In this document: one piece after another, positions 1 to 9,758 of the stretch
Layout of the letters: the number at the start of each line of letters is the position of its first letter
How positions within the stretch are numbered: position 1 is the stretch's first letter
Source: Agroathelia rolfsii
Lineage: Eukaryota > Basidiomycota > Agaricomycetes > Amylocorticiales > Amylocorticiaceae
Direction: 5' to 3'
Assembly: GCA_018343915.1 (NCBI GenBank)
Contig: JABRWF010000007.1
Span: 4,030,001-4,094,000, forward strand
Length of the DNA: 64,000 bases
Program-made: the position numbers and the translations under genes
Notes under the pieces: model-generated
Told to the model about the DNA's origin: nothing
What the model saw: only the letters and a program-made list of their open reading frames with translations
Databases searched by the model: none

Positions 1-63
1 GAAAAGATAGAAATGGAGGTAGAATTACATGATGAAAAAGAAGACAATCTATTTTGAATATAT

Positions 64-107
64 GGGTCAGCCAGAATGGCCCTTTCTTCTGACCCTCTTA
101 AAAACCC
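64..107 (-). promoter_or_regulatory. Gy1 gag-pol -1 frameshift signal
   Basis: On the minus strand the heptamer GGGTTTT (107-101) is followed by the gag stop TAA (100-98), a 5-nt spacer and a hairpin (95-64) with stem arms GGGTCAG and CTGACCC. Gy2, Gy4, Gy5, Gy6 and Gy7 have the same arrangement, and the stem bases covary between subfamilies. It would let some ribosomes slip into the pol frame. Confidence 0.75.
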
Positions 108-2260
108 AGCCTGTCAAGAGCTGCCTTTGCAGCTAGCTCGGGCGGTGTGGCGATGCCCCTGGAGCGCTAACTGCTACAGCTGCTCACTGCCAGATGGCAG
201 CCCTGTGGGTTCGTGGAGTTGCCTCTTCGATATCTCGGGGCTTGCGGCGATACGGGTGACGCGGCGAGCAGTCACGGCGCACGGCAAGTTGAGTGGGTGG
301 TCCGGCGAGATCAGGCGTGGAGCAAGAGGTGACAAGCCAGAGAGGGAGAAACTAGATGAGATACTCGAGGACGCTCGAGTCCACAGGTTGACCGCTGGCT
401 ATGCAGCGGGTGTAGAGCTTGTTTAGGGCTGAACACACTTAATTTTCCGACTACTGTAACTACTACATCAGGTACAGTACATATATACAAAGTACAGTAG
501 TCGTGAAAATGATAAATAAAGAAGAGCAATGAAAACAATAAAGACAATAAGATCCAGCACGCGCCGCGCGCTCTGGTAGTCGTGCCACGCTGTGCACGAA
601 GGCAGGGGTGCATTCCTTCAGAACCATCGGTGGTCTGATCGTCGATCAGAGTGCGATCATGAGGAAGTCCAAGCGCGATCTTCCCAGATAGGAAGGATCC
701 GCTGGTGCGGGCACATGGTGACTCGGGGATTGTCTTCAAGAAGTCCAGTCGGCATGTGGAATGCTCTGATGGACAGAAGCGCGTTGATGATGAAAAGGAA
801 GCGCGAAGGCAGCCTTGCACATGGCTCCGGAGAAACGTCGGCGGACACATCGGAAACGCTTCCGATGCACGGGATACGCGGCGATGCAGAAGGGAGGGCG
901 TCGCCGGTGACTCCGTCATAGGTGTTTGCATGTGTCGATGTGCGCGATCGGGACGTTCGGCGGCCGGGTGCGTTGGCGGGTCGTGACACAGCCGGTCCTT
1001 AAGTGCCGCAAAGGCTAGTGCTTGATCTTTGACTATTTTTTGCAAGTCTTCCGTAGTCAGCGCCGAGCTGTTTCTGTCCGCTCTGGTAGGTGTCTGAGTA
1101 GTGGAAGACGCTTGAATCCTTGCGGGATTTCGGGGCGGAGGCTTCGGAGGGTTGGTTCCCACTTGTGCTGCCTGGTAGCGGGTTATCCTAGGATTGGTAC
1201 AATCCACTGCAAAATGTCCGTATTGCTGGCAGTTGAAGCACTGCACCGAAGACATGTCCCTTCATGGACGGGGCTGTTGCAGAAAGCCTGCGGAGTGCGG
1301 AGGACTTGGTGTTAGACCTGCATTAATGACTATAGGATTAGCGGAGGTTCCGCTTCTGCTCTGGCCATTTCCGGAAGGCCTCCAGTTATCGCACCAAAGT
1401 CCTACGGACCTAAGGCCTTCTTCCGCATCAATTGCCGCTTCCACCAGGTGCTCCAAGGTGTCCTTGCGATCCTTGCTGTACCCTCTGATTACTCCGCGAA
1501 TTCTTGAGTGGAGCCCATCAAAGAAGCGAACCCGCTGATCCTCCTCCGACAACTTAGTCTGGGCCGCCAGAGAGTAGAACTTGCTGGCGTAGTCTTGCAC
1601 GGACTGGGAACGCTGCTGAAGGTCCTTGAGCTGCTGCAGTGCATGTCTGCCAAAGTCCCTGGCTCCATACAAGGCCTTGAATGGCTTGTAGAAGTCTTCG
1701 AATTTGAAGGACTTAGCCTTCATTTGCTCATGGAACTTTTCTGTCCATGCTCTCAGAGCTCCCTCCAATAGTCCTAGGAGCAGGCGGCCCTTTCTTAGCT
1801 CTGAATTGAAGACCTCCGGATTGAGCACCAGATAATTTTCAAAGCCCACAATGAAGGACCTGTACTTAGTCCAATCACCAGTGAATTTCTCGGGCTTATC
1901 CCCAATTTCCTTACTTGCGGCTACTACTTGCGGAGCAGAGGTTTGTTGAGCGGAGTTTTCGACTATATCCGTTAGTCTGTCTTGATTCCTTTTGACTTCA
2001 AGCAGCATCCTTGTGAGTGTCGCAGTACTCTGCTCTAGGGAGTTAAAGATCCGGAGGGTCTCCTCCGTGGTGAGTAGTACGGGGTTTACTGGAGTACTAG
2101 CTCCGCCATGTCTTCCGGACATTTCGGTATTTAGGGGGTTGGGTGCGGAGCTAGGCTCAATGCTGGATGATTCTATTTGCGTTCATTGGGAAGTTTTGCT
2201 ACCTTCGCCGGTGTGAGAACTAGAATTCTCCGAGTAGTTATCGTCGTCCTCTGAGGACAT
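98..2260 (-). pseudogene. Gy1 gag (capsid/nucleocapsid), disrupted
   Basis: Gag of a Tf1/sushi-type element. I start it at the ATG at 2260, because the acidic Ser/Glu-rich frame from there runs into the capsid region after one TGA (2185-2183). A later ATG at 2122 is the fallback start. The capsid-like segment (EKFTGDWTKYRSFIVGFENY and onward) resembles the gag of Gy4 and Gy6. A second TGA (1264-1262) lies where the relatives have Arg, just before the CCHC knuckle CFNCQQYGHFAVDC. A solo LTR-A then interrupts the C-terminus. Removing it with one TSD copy restores a frame ending ALKD-RLGF-stop at 98, matching the GF-stop ending of Gy4. Both TGAs fit CGA decay. Confidence 0.8.
112..988 (+). repeat. 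solo LTR-A, copy 1
   Basis: 877-bp repeat beginning TGTCAAGAGCTG and ending TCGTGACA, with perfect 5-bp duplications CAGCC at 107-111 and 989-993. Four other copies lie in the window (5368, 7222, 19759, 29364). There is no internal coding region, so each looks like a solo LTR. Strand is given in the orientation that carries AATAAA-type signals; true sense is uncertain. Confidence 0.88.
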
Positions 2261-2691
2261 AAAAGTTTGAGCCCTTTGTCGTTCTTCTTTGTCTCCGGAG
2301 GCTCCGGATTCCAATGCGGAGAGCAGGATTTTTCTTCTTCTTTCTGGGCCTAGAGCTTGGCCGTACAGTAATCACTCGAAAATCTATGTATTGTAAAAAA
2401 TTCTTTAAATGCACAATGCAGTTTTAATCCCCACGAGGGACTCCTAGAACGGAGGGTGTATTAGACCCTTATTCCACTTTGGATACAGCCGGTAGTTCTG
2501 GGGTTATCGTTCCCCTGTTCTATCGTCTAGACAGGGTTGTAAATGAACTCCGGGGAGTCACACAATTGCTTCCCGAAACCGTTTAATGCACACTTAGAGT
2601 ATTCGAAAATGTCCGTTTTCTAAAAATATGCTCTTCGTGCGGGATCGCTAATCACCGCCTTCTTGGACCGCCGGAGTCCAAGGGAAACCTA
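2261..2691 (-). other. Gy1 5' leader, non-coding
   Basis: Stretch between the primer site and the gag start. It contains the Lys/Glu-coding purine-rich tract upstream of the ATG but no convincing conserved frame. Confidence 0.5.
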
Positions 2692-2692
2692 G

Positions 2693-2704
2693 TAGCTTTG
2701 ACCT
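2693..2704 (-). promoter_or_regulatory. Gy1 self-primer binding site
   Basis: Directly internal to the LTR the minus strand reads TTAGGTCAAAGCTA. AGGTCAAAGCT is complementary to AGCTTTGACCT inside the same LTR (3032-3042). It does not begin with TGG, as a tRNA 3'-end site would. Compared with Gy2/Gy4/Gy6/Gy7 both partners carry the compensating base change (TCAAAG/CTTTGA against TCGAAG/CTTCGA). Confidence 0.72.
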
Positions 2705-2706
2705 AA

Positions 2707-3536
2707 TGTCAAGGGTACACTCCTTAACTGTGCAAAGTGTATACTCCTAACACTAAAATCTAAGTACTGCACAAATATGGTTTTCCCACAGATATGTTCC
2801 CTAATTTATTGAAGGGCAACACCGGGTACTCTTCCGTACTTATGTCCGAGGCTCCGACTTTTATTCCGACAAACTTCGTAACTTACTTGAGGGGATTTCC
2901 ACCACCTCCGGTGTGAATATGTGCTATAGCTGAGACGGGCTAGGCCCTGCGGAATGAACCCTGAAGGCAAAGTTTCATTGAGTAATACTATAAGAGAGAT
3001 ACAAACATATAATACTTGCCTGAAGGCAAAGAGGTCAAAGCTGGCCTTTCAGGACAAGTTACATAGACTACTTATACTACTTGCGGAAGCTCCGCGCTAG
3101 TTCCGCTGTGGAGGCAAAGAATAGAGGAAGTAGATTATGCAGGGGAAGACCTTTTCCCTAACTCCGACGGGCAGCCGTGCGGAGATACAACACTTCCGGA
3201 GGTTCCGCGCTCAGGAGCGGAGCTCCGCAGGAGCTTGGGAGCGGAAGCTCGGAGGTGTGTAACGGAACCAGTATCCATTAGGAATCGGTGAGTGGTCGGA
3301 GGTTTGTACTCCGGAGTTGTGCAGAATGGTGAACAGGAAACGCACAACTCACGATTACTCCTATAGCGTGCGGCTTAGTCACATGAGGGCCAATCACCTG
3401 ACCGTTCACTGCCTACAGTCCACGCCCTAAGGGTAACAAAAGAAAAAGATAAAAGGAGACAAAAATTCGTAAAAATAGTTCCAATAAAAATTAAATAATT
3501 TGCAAAAATTCTGTCCATATTTTCCAACTCATGACA
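2707..3536 (-). repeat. Gy1 5' LTR (LTR-B, 830 bp)
   Basis: Minus-strand LTR beginning TGTCATGAGTTGG and ending GTACCCTTGACA. The same sequence occurs as solo copies at 21909-22735 and 31727-32555. The promoter half contains an inverted CCAAT box next to a Tf-like ATGTGAC site, and the R region has the CCTGAA...TTCAGG hairpin enclosing the self-primer. Confidence 0.88.
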
Positions 3537-4539
3537 TGGGGGGAAGTGAGTGCATAATGGCATTTACGTAAACATGATCAGGCACGGGAGTACCCATGTC
3601 TACGAGCTCCTTCTTGATGTTCTCCATTTTGGTCAAATGTTGCCGAATCTGCCGATTGTCCATGTACTTTGTTTGGAAAAGTTTTGCCATTGTAGCGGCC
3701 TCGTTGGCTGGTGAGCGGCTGCCAAATTTGGTTTTGAGTTTGCTGAGAATCTCGCAAACCTCCTCAACGTCGTTATATTTCATTAAAATCAATGTGGGCA
3801 GGCACTGCCGGATTGCATTGCTGATCTGGTCATGAATGTCGATTTCATTTGCTGAGAAATCGTTTTGTCCATTAGTTTTGGCGTCCGATCCCTTATCTAA
3901 AAAGGCTTGGCCCTTCAATGCCTTGATAGCTCCTTTGGTCCTGATAAACTATTCTTGGTAATTTGTGCCTCGCTCCTCGAGCTTTGGTACACCATCGAAT
4001 TCCTTGGAGGGCAACATCTCCCAGTCGTCTTTGTGGATAAAATAGTATTCGAATGCGGTAATAGGGCCTAAAAATTTACTAGGTGTTGCTGGCCGACTAG
4101 GGTCAGGTGATGCGTCAATATAATTGGATACGGAATGTGGGCTTGATGATGCCTGCTTCTTCTCAAGATCAGGGTTGTCAGATCCCAGATAAGGTTTGTC
4201 TTCGTTGAAAATTAAAGGGTTGTAAATATCACGTGAGAAATGAAGAGTTTCCTCTGTGAGATTGCGAGTTGCACGTGATGTATTTGATACGAATTCCTTG
4301 AGTTCTTCGTCCTCTAATTCGAGAAGAAAATATTGCTCAATGGGGAAAGGGTCCAGCCAATTGGCGTGATATGGGTCCTAATTGTCCCAATCTTCTTGCA
4401 ATACGAAATAATCATTGTCTTCTTCTCCTTCAAAATAGCCGTTTTGCCTCAGCCAACGGCAACTATAGATTTGATGACGGGTCCGATAATGTAATACGAA
4501 GTCTGTCTGATTTGTATAATTGATATACTTCACTGGCAT
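3537..4539 (-). pseudogene. Co1 Copia gag N-terminal part, truncated by Gy1
   Basis: Reading on the minus strand from ATG 4539 gives one long frame interrupted only by two TAG codons. The first ~200 residues are an acidic/aromatic extension I do not recognise. The C-terminal part is a Copia gag of the UBN2 type (LSKLKTKFGSRSPANEAATM then LFQTKYMDNRQIRQHLTKME, ending near MHSLPPMS). It stops abruptly at the Gy1 insertion, so protease, integrase and RT are outside the window. No frameshift was seen in about 1 kb, so decay is mild. Confidence 0.75.
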
Positions 4540-4599
4540 CCACTAGCCAAAAGATTAACAGTGTTTAATCCAAAAGATATTGCTGGCCTCAGAGCATGG

Positions 4600-4613
4600 C
4601 AGGGCTTATAACC
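4600..4613 (-). promoter_or_regulatory. Co1 primer binding site (half initiator-Met tRNA type)
   Basis: Minus strand GGTTATAAGCCCTG abuts the LTR. It differs by one transition from GGTTATGAGCCCTG found in Co2, the complement of the initiator-Met tRNA anticodon arm used by Copia elements. Confidence 0.65.
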
Positions 4614-4878
4614 TCTAAAAGGGAATGATACCGGCGAGTAACGCGTGACGCGAGAGAATCGAGCAGCACCGGAGTGTTGGATTTAAATCAGACAGGACGA
4701 ATAAACACACAAGAGACACTGTAGATTGTAGTACATGTAAATCGTTCTTATATACATGTAAAATACTGAATAATCGTAATAATTCATCTCTGGTAAAGTG
4801 GCCATGACAGTGAAATATAAGAGCAAGAGAAAGTTGTACAGTAGAAACACAAAGAGATAGGAAAAACTCGTACATACA
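4614..4878 (-). repeat. Co1 5' LTR, about 265 bp
   Basis: Bounded on the inside by the primer site. On the outside I place the start at TGTATGTACGAG (minus). The second LTR is not in the window, so the outer edge is provisional. Confidence 0.5.
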
Positions 4879-5367
4879 GTGTTACGAGTCGCTCGATGTA
4901 TTATAATTTTATTTTGAATTTTTCATTATTTTTCCGAATTTTTCCTGATTTTTCTCTATTTTTTGATATATATATTGTATATTACATAAACACACACTCT
5001 AATGACTAAGCAAGTCATGTGACCAGTTGACCATGTGACTGGCCATCATGTGACCACTAGTCATATGATATATCATGCAAGCAGAGTCTAGAACATAGGT
5101 CCGGATCATGACACCACTTTAGACTCATTATAACAAATAATGGTGCAATATCACGCCATACTTAGCATTACTGCGCACAGACCATGTTACTGCGCACAGA
5201 CCAGGTAGAATTAGTATATAACCCTGTAGTGCCTCTACCTGAAGACCTCAGATTTGTTCTCTTCATCTTCAGGTAAGCACAGTAGTGCTTTGTATTAATT
5301 AAATGCTAATATAATAAAAAACTTCATCTTCAGAGCTATAACCTCTTAAGGCGTGACTGCCTGTCTC

Positions 5368-6242
5368 TGTCAAGAGCTGCCTTCGCAGCTAGCTCGGGCG
5401 GTGCGGCAATGCCCCTGGAGCGCTAACTGCTAAGTGGCTCACTGCCGGATGGCAGCCCTGTGGGTTTGTGGAGTCGCCTCTTCAATATCTCGGGGCTTGC
5501 GGCGATACGGGTGACGCGGCAAGCAGTCACGGTGCACGGCAAGTTGAACGGGTGGTCCGGCGAGATCAGGCGTGGAGCGAGAGGTGACAAGCCAGAGAGG
5601 GAGGAACTAGATGAGATACTCGAGGACGCTCGAGTCCACAGGTTGACCGCTGGCTATGCAGCGGGTGTAGGCTTGGTTAGGGCGATACACACTTAATTTT
5701 CCGACTACTGTATCTACTACATCAAGTACAGTACTATATACTAGAGTACAGTAGTCGCAGAAAGATAAATAAAGAAATGGGTGAAGAACAATAGAGACAA
5801 TAAGTAATAGCGCGCACCGCGCGCTCTGGTCATTGTGCCACGCTGTACACGAAGGTGGGGGTGCCTTTCTTCGGAACCATTGGCAGTCTGATCGTCGATC
5901 AGAGTGCAATCATAGGAGAGTCCAAGCGCGATCTTCCCAGATAGGAAGGATCTGCTGGTGTGGGCACATGGCAACTTGGGGAATGTTGTTGAGAAGACCA
6001 GTCGGCATGTGGAACGCTCTGATGGACAGAAGCGCATCAATGATGGGAAGGAAGCACGGGAAGGCGCTGTGCACATGGCTCCGGGGAAACGTCGGTGGAC
6101 ACATCGGAAACGCGTCTAATGTACGGGGTATGCGGCGACTCAGAAGGGAGGGCGTCGCCAGTGACTCCGTCGTAGGTGTTTGCGTGTGTCGATGTGCGCA
6201 ATTGGGACGTTCGGCGGCCGGGTGCGTTGGCGGGTTGTGACA
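5368..6242 (+). repeat. solo LTR-A, copy 2
   Basis: 875 bp with the family termini, flanked by perfect GTCTC duplications (5363-5367 and 6243-6247) inside LTR-H. Confidence 0.88.
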
Positions 6243-6387
6243 GTCTCCCCCTCTCTCCCTCTCTCTACCCCTTTCCAAATCCCTTAGGCTTTGTGCCAGA
6301 GGGTTACTGTGTGCTCCGTGCTACAGTAGTTAAAGAGGTTGCTTTGTGCCCCTCTTTTGTTAGCGTGCATAAGACAGGTCCAGGCCT

Positions 6388-7092
6388 TTGGCTGACCATT
6401 TGCATTGCTGTATACACCACATAGTGCTTAGTGCACTCAAGCAAACAAAGGCATTGCCCTGCGTTTGTCACGGTTAAGATACATCGCACCCATATCCGCA
6501 TACACAAGATATTTCTTGTCTTGACAGTAGACCTCATGTGAAAGCTTAGTAAGCTTGGAGTAACACCTGGTGATTGAAAAGCTAGAAGTTGCGTGATAGC
6601 AGAGACCGGGCAAGGAAGTGTACACCCGCGTATCCTAGGTCTTAGGAGTTGTAAAACAGCCTTACTGGCTACCCCGCACCTTACAGGGGTTGACGTAGAC
6701 ACTAGTTGAGTTTTGGTGACAAGAGTCAGGTATGCTCTTGACAATTTGCATTGCTGTATACACAAACATTGTGCTCAGTGCACTTAAGCAAGCAAAGGCA
6801 TTGCCTTACGCTTGTCGTGGTTAAGATACATCGCACACCTAGTGGCATACACAAGATAACTTGTGTTCTGAGTATAGACCTCGCTTGAAAGTCTTGCAGA
6901 CTTAGAGTAAAGCTTGGTGATACAAAGACTCGAGTTTGCGTGATAGCTACAACAGCGCAAAGAAGTATACACCCATGCATCCCTAGTCTTAGGAGTTGTA
7001 AAACAGCCGATACTTGGCTACTCCATACCTTTGAGGGGTTAACGTAGACTTAGGTTGAGTTTTGGTGACAAGAGTCAGGTGTGCTCTTGACA
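6388..7092 (+). repeat. diverged tandem duplication of the LTR-H 3' part
   Basis: Two head-to-tail units of about 350 bp (about 6388-6743 and 6744-7092). Both contain ATTTGCATTGCTGTATACAC near the start, GTTAAGATACATCGCAC, GGAGTTGTAAAACAGCC, and end in GTGACAAGAGTCAGGT...GCTCTTGACA. They differ at many sites, so the duplication is old. Confidence 0.7.
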
Positions 7093-7097
7093 CGTAT

Positions 7098-7152
7098 GTC
7101 AATGTACATGATTGGGATGTTTGGTGGCTGGGTGCGTTGGCGGGTCATGACA
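7098..7152 (+). repeat. decayed LTR-A 3'-end fragment
   Basis: Matches the last 55 bases of LTR-A, but nearly every CpG of the intact copies is TpG or CpA here. It ends GGGTCATGACA. Confidence 0.75.
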
Positions 7153-8180
7153 CTTGACATAATAGGCAGGAGTCTATATATTAGTTTATTTCTTTTGTCA
7201 TATTAATCCAATAGTAATTCCTGTCATGACCCGCCAACGCACCCAGCCACCAAATGTCCCGATTGCGCACATCAACATTCGCGAACACCTACGACGGAGT
7301 CACCGGTGACGCCCTCCCTTCTAAGTTGCCGCGTACCCCGTGCATCGGACGCGTTTCCAATGTGTCCGCCGACGTTTCCCCGGAGCCATGTGCATGGCCA
7401 TCCTTCATGCTTCTCCTCCATCATCGATGCGCTTCTATCCATCAGAGCATTCCACATGCCGACTGGACTTCTCGAAGACATTCTCCAAGTCGCCATGTGC
7501 CCGCACCAGCGGATCCTTCCTATCTAGGAAGATTGCACTTGGTTCTCCACCATGATCGCGCTCTGATCGACGATCAGACCGCCAATGGTTCCGAAGGAAC
7601 ACACCTCCGCCTTCATGCACAGCATGGCACGACTACCAGAGTGTGCGGCGCGCGCTATTCCTTATTGTTTCTATTGTTTTTCATCCCTTTCTTTATTTAT
7701 CATTTTCTCGACTACTGTACTTCGTATATATGTACTGTACCTGATGTAGTAGTTACAGTAGTCGGAAAATTAAGTGTGTTCAGCCCTAAACAAGCTCTAC
7801 ACCCGCTGCATAGCCAGCGGTCAACCTGTGGACTCGAGCGTCCTCGAGTACCTCGTTCTTTCTCCCTCTCTGGCTTGTCACCTCTCGCTCTACGCCTGAT
7901 CTTGCCGGACCTCCCGCTCAACCTGCCGTACGTCTGACTGCTCGCCGCGCCACCCGTATTGCCGCAGGCCCCGAGATATCAAAGAGGCGTCTCCACGAAC
8001 CCACAGGGCTGCCATCTGGCAGTGAGCCGCTTAGCAACTAGCACTCCAGGGGCATCGCCGCACCGCCCAAGCTAGCTGCGAAGGCAGCTCTTGACAATTC
8101 CTACTTATAAGCTCTAGCATCTTTGTATGTCCCGGATGTCCTGCCAATGCTGAGTCATTGTCAAACACATACAGAGGCGG
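7153..8180 (-). pseudogene. Gypsy integrase zinc-finger fragment, split by a solo LTR-A
   Basis: Minus strand from about 8160 reads SALAGHPGHTKMLELISRN. After removing the LTR-A and one TSD copy it continues in frame as YYWINMTKEIN-stop-YIDSCLLC. That is the HHCC integrase finger (H..H..C..C) of a Ty3/Gypsy element. Upstream, the leader-like LYVFD segment resembles the sequence just before Gy3 gag. This looks like an internal-deletion derivative in which leader and integrase became fused. No catalytic core is present. Confidence 0.6.
7222..8096 (-). repeat. solo LTR-A, copy 3
   Basis: 875 bp in inverse orientation to copies 1-2, flanked by perfect ATTCC duplications (7217-7221 and 8097-8101). 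Confidence 0.88.
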
Positions 8181-8315
8181 AGCTCTGGAGAGGCAGTGCG
8201 GAGGTGTCGGATAGCGGAAGGCGGAGGTCCGAAGGAGCGCAGGGATATGTGTGATAAAGCAGAAGAGTGGGTGAGCAGATATTGCAGAGAACACCGGACT
8301 TGGCCAAGACTTATG
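8181..8315 (-). other. leader-like sequence of the deletion derivative
   Basis: Purine-rich spacer between LTR-G and the integrase fragment. I see no gene in it. Confidence 0.35.
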
Positions 8316-8671
8316 TGTCAGGCCCTTGACTAGTTGTGGTCTAGTGGAGAGGGAGAATCGTACAGGGAGGGAGATTGGGAAGTTTAGTCAATTTCCAAAC
8401 TGAGTAACTAAGTACATGCAAGGCATTGTATTTATACTAAAACTGTTCTAGGAGCATACTCAGAGGAAAGGGGTGAGGCCAATTGGCCGAAAGGTACAGA
8501 ATGGAGTGAATCATACAAAAGAAAACTAAAGGACAAAAAGGATACATGTAGAAATAAGGGACAAGGGCAGGAGGCCATATGGGAAAAAGGGACAGTGGAA
8601 TGGAAGGCAAAATGTAGAATGAAGTGATTGGAACAGTGGGAAATGGCGGAGGTTCCAACAGGAGGGAGCGG

Positions 8672-9730
8672 TAATAAAAGGTTATATATATATTATAGAC
8701 AAGTGTAGTGTATCTTTATGTACACTACTGTAGACCTTGTTTAAGCAATTACTTACTTGTGTAGAAAAGTAAAGGCTTGAGATTTCTTTATAGATTTAAG
8801 GCAAATAACTATAAAGAGTAGAAGCGATTAGTCTACCTTGTAATGCAATTAAATATTAGCCAGTACCACTTGTGGTTACTTACTTGATGTAGTTTCTTGA
8901 CTACTAGGCTTGATTTGTCTTGCAAAGACTTTGGTAAGTCCTAATGAGTTGATTAGTTAGCTTGATAGCTAATATAGGGACTTATCCCTGTTCACTCACG
9001 ATTTCTGATGTGAATTCAACTTGTATTTTCATGCTATCTACTACAGGGTTTATATACATTTCCAAATATTCAATTTTACATGATTTTCTGTATGTAAATA
9101 TAGGATTGCTGTGCTCCTATCTATTATTATCCTTATCTCTGACTTAGAATGACTCACTCCTGTGCATCTAGGTTATTCTTAGTCGCTTTCATATGTGGAT
9201 AATCTATCTATAGTGTTATCTATGACTCAGAGTGACTCACTCCTGTGTAGATAAGCTGTATCTATATAGATCAGCTATCTTTGGCTTTATCAGTGAGTCA
9301 GGGTGACTCACTCCTGTGTAGATATGCTAAACATAGCTTTTATCAGCTGTGCATCGATTATCTATAGCATCAACTGCTGTACAGGCTATATTTACTTTAT
9401 CACATGCTATATAGATAAGTTTATACTTAGATATCAGTGAGATAAGAGATATTAGGACTGATTAGGATTGATATGAATCAGATAAGGTTTTATCTTATCA
9501 CTGTAGTAGATAATCAATATCTTTTACATAGTAAAATTGCATATATTCATTTAAATATTCATTTATTTGACTATATGCTATATAGACTAAAACTTATTTA
9601 TCTCTGTAAGTAAAATCCGGATAAATTCAAATAAATTTGTGTAAGTTCATAAGATGGTCTTTTATTTATTTAAGTATTCATTGTACATATATATGAAGTT
9701 GTTTCATTGTAATAAATACAACTTTCAACA
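8672..9730 (-). repeat. Co2 3' LTR (1,059 bp)
   Basis: Minus-strand ends TGTTGAAAG...CCTTTTATTA. Same length as the 5' LTR at 17739-18797 and about 99% identical by eye. A purine tract (GAGTGGGAG) on the minus strand lies directly inside it. Confidence 0.93.
9150..9310. promoter_or_regulatory. cluster of five Gcn4/AP-1-like sites in the Co2 LTR
   Basis: TGASTCA occurs at 9150-9156, 9223-9229, 9233-9239, 9294-9300 and 9304-9310, within a threefold degenerate repeat (TGACTCACTCCTGTGTAGATA). In the transcription direction it lies about 95-250 bp upstream of a TATA box (TATATAAA, plus 9049-9056). The 5' LTR keeps four of the five (18217, 18290, 18300, 18361); the fifth is TGACTTA at 18371. Confidence 0.7.
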
Positions 9731-9758
9731 CTCCCACTCAATGAATGCTTAATAGTTT

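Larger units (their letters stand above)
1..3536 (-). mobile_element. Gy1: Ty3/Gypsy (Tf1/sushi-like) element, 5' part only
   Basis: Minus-strand element running from its 5' LTR (2707-3536) through a primer site and leader to gag; pol lies beyond the left edge. It is inserted in the gag frame of Co1, and the base pairs next to the LTR (3537-3541, tgggg) should be repeated at its unseen other end. A solo LTR-A (112-988) sits just before the gag stop. The element is recognised by its gag with a CCHC knuckle, its gag/pol frameshift signal and its LTR-B termini, shared with two solo LTRs in the window. Confidence 0.85.
4879..7092 (+). repeat. LTR-H fragment (Gypsy-type LTR) carrying a solo LTR-A and a U5 duplication
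   Basis: A distinct LTR family. It has an AT-rich start, a TATA box (tagtatataac near 5213), then CCTGAAG...CTTCAGG (about 5241-5275) around a putative primer, an AATAAA-like signal and a polypyrimidine tract, ending in CTCTTGACA. Its 5' side may be cut by Co1. Copy 2 of LTR-A is inserted at GTCTC. The 3' part exists twice in tandem (see 6388-7092). No primer site or coding region follows. Confidence 0.5.

Noticed and set aside
592..989. Overlapping ORFs on both strands inside LTR-A copies (also near 5833, 7254, 19758, 29366)
   Set aside because: They recur with the repeat, differ in length between copies, lack any domain and overlap on both strands. They are chance frames in a GC-rich LTR.
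4880..7092. LTR-H as a complete solo LTR with TSD
   Set aside because: No matching 5-bp flanks at either possible 3' end (6743 or 7092) to the bases before 4880.
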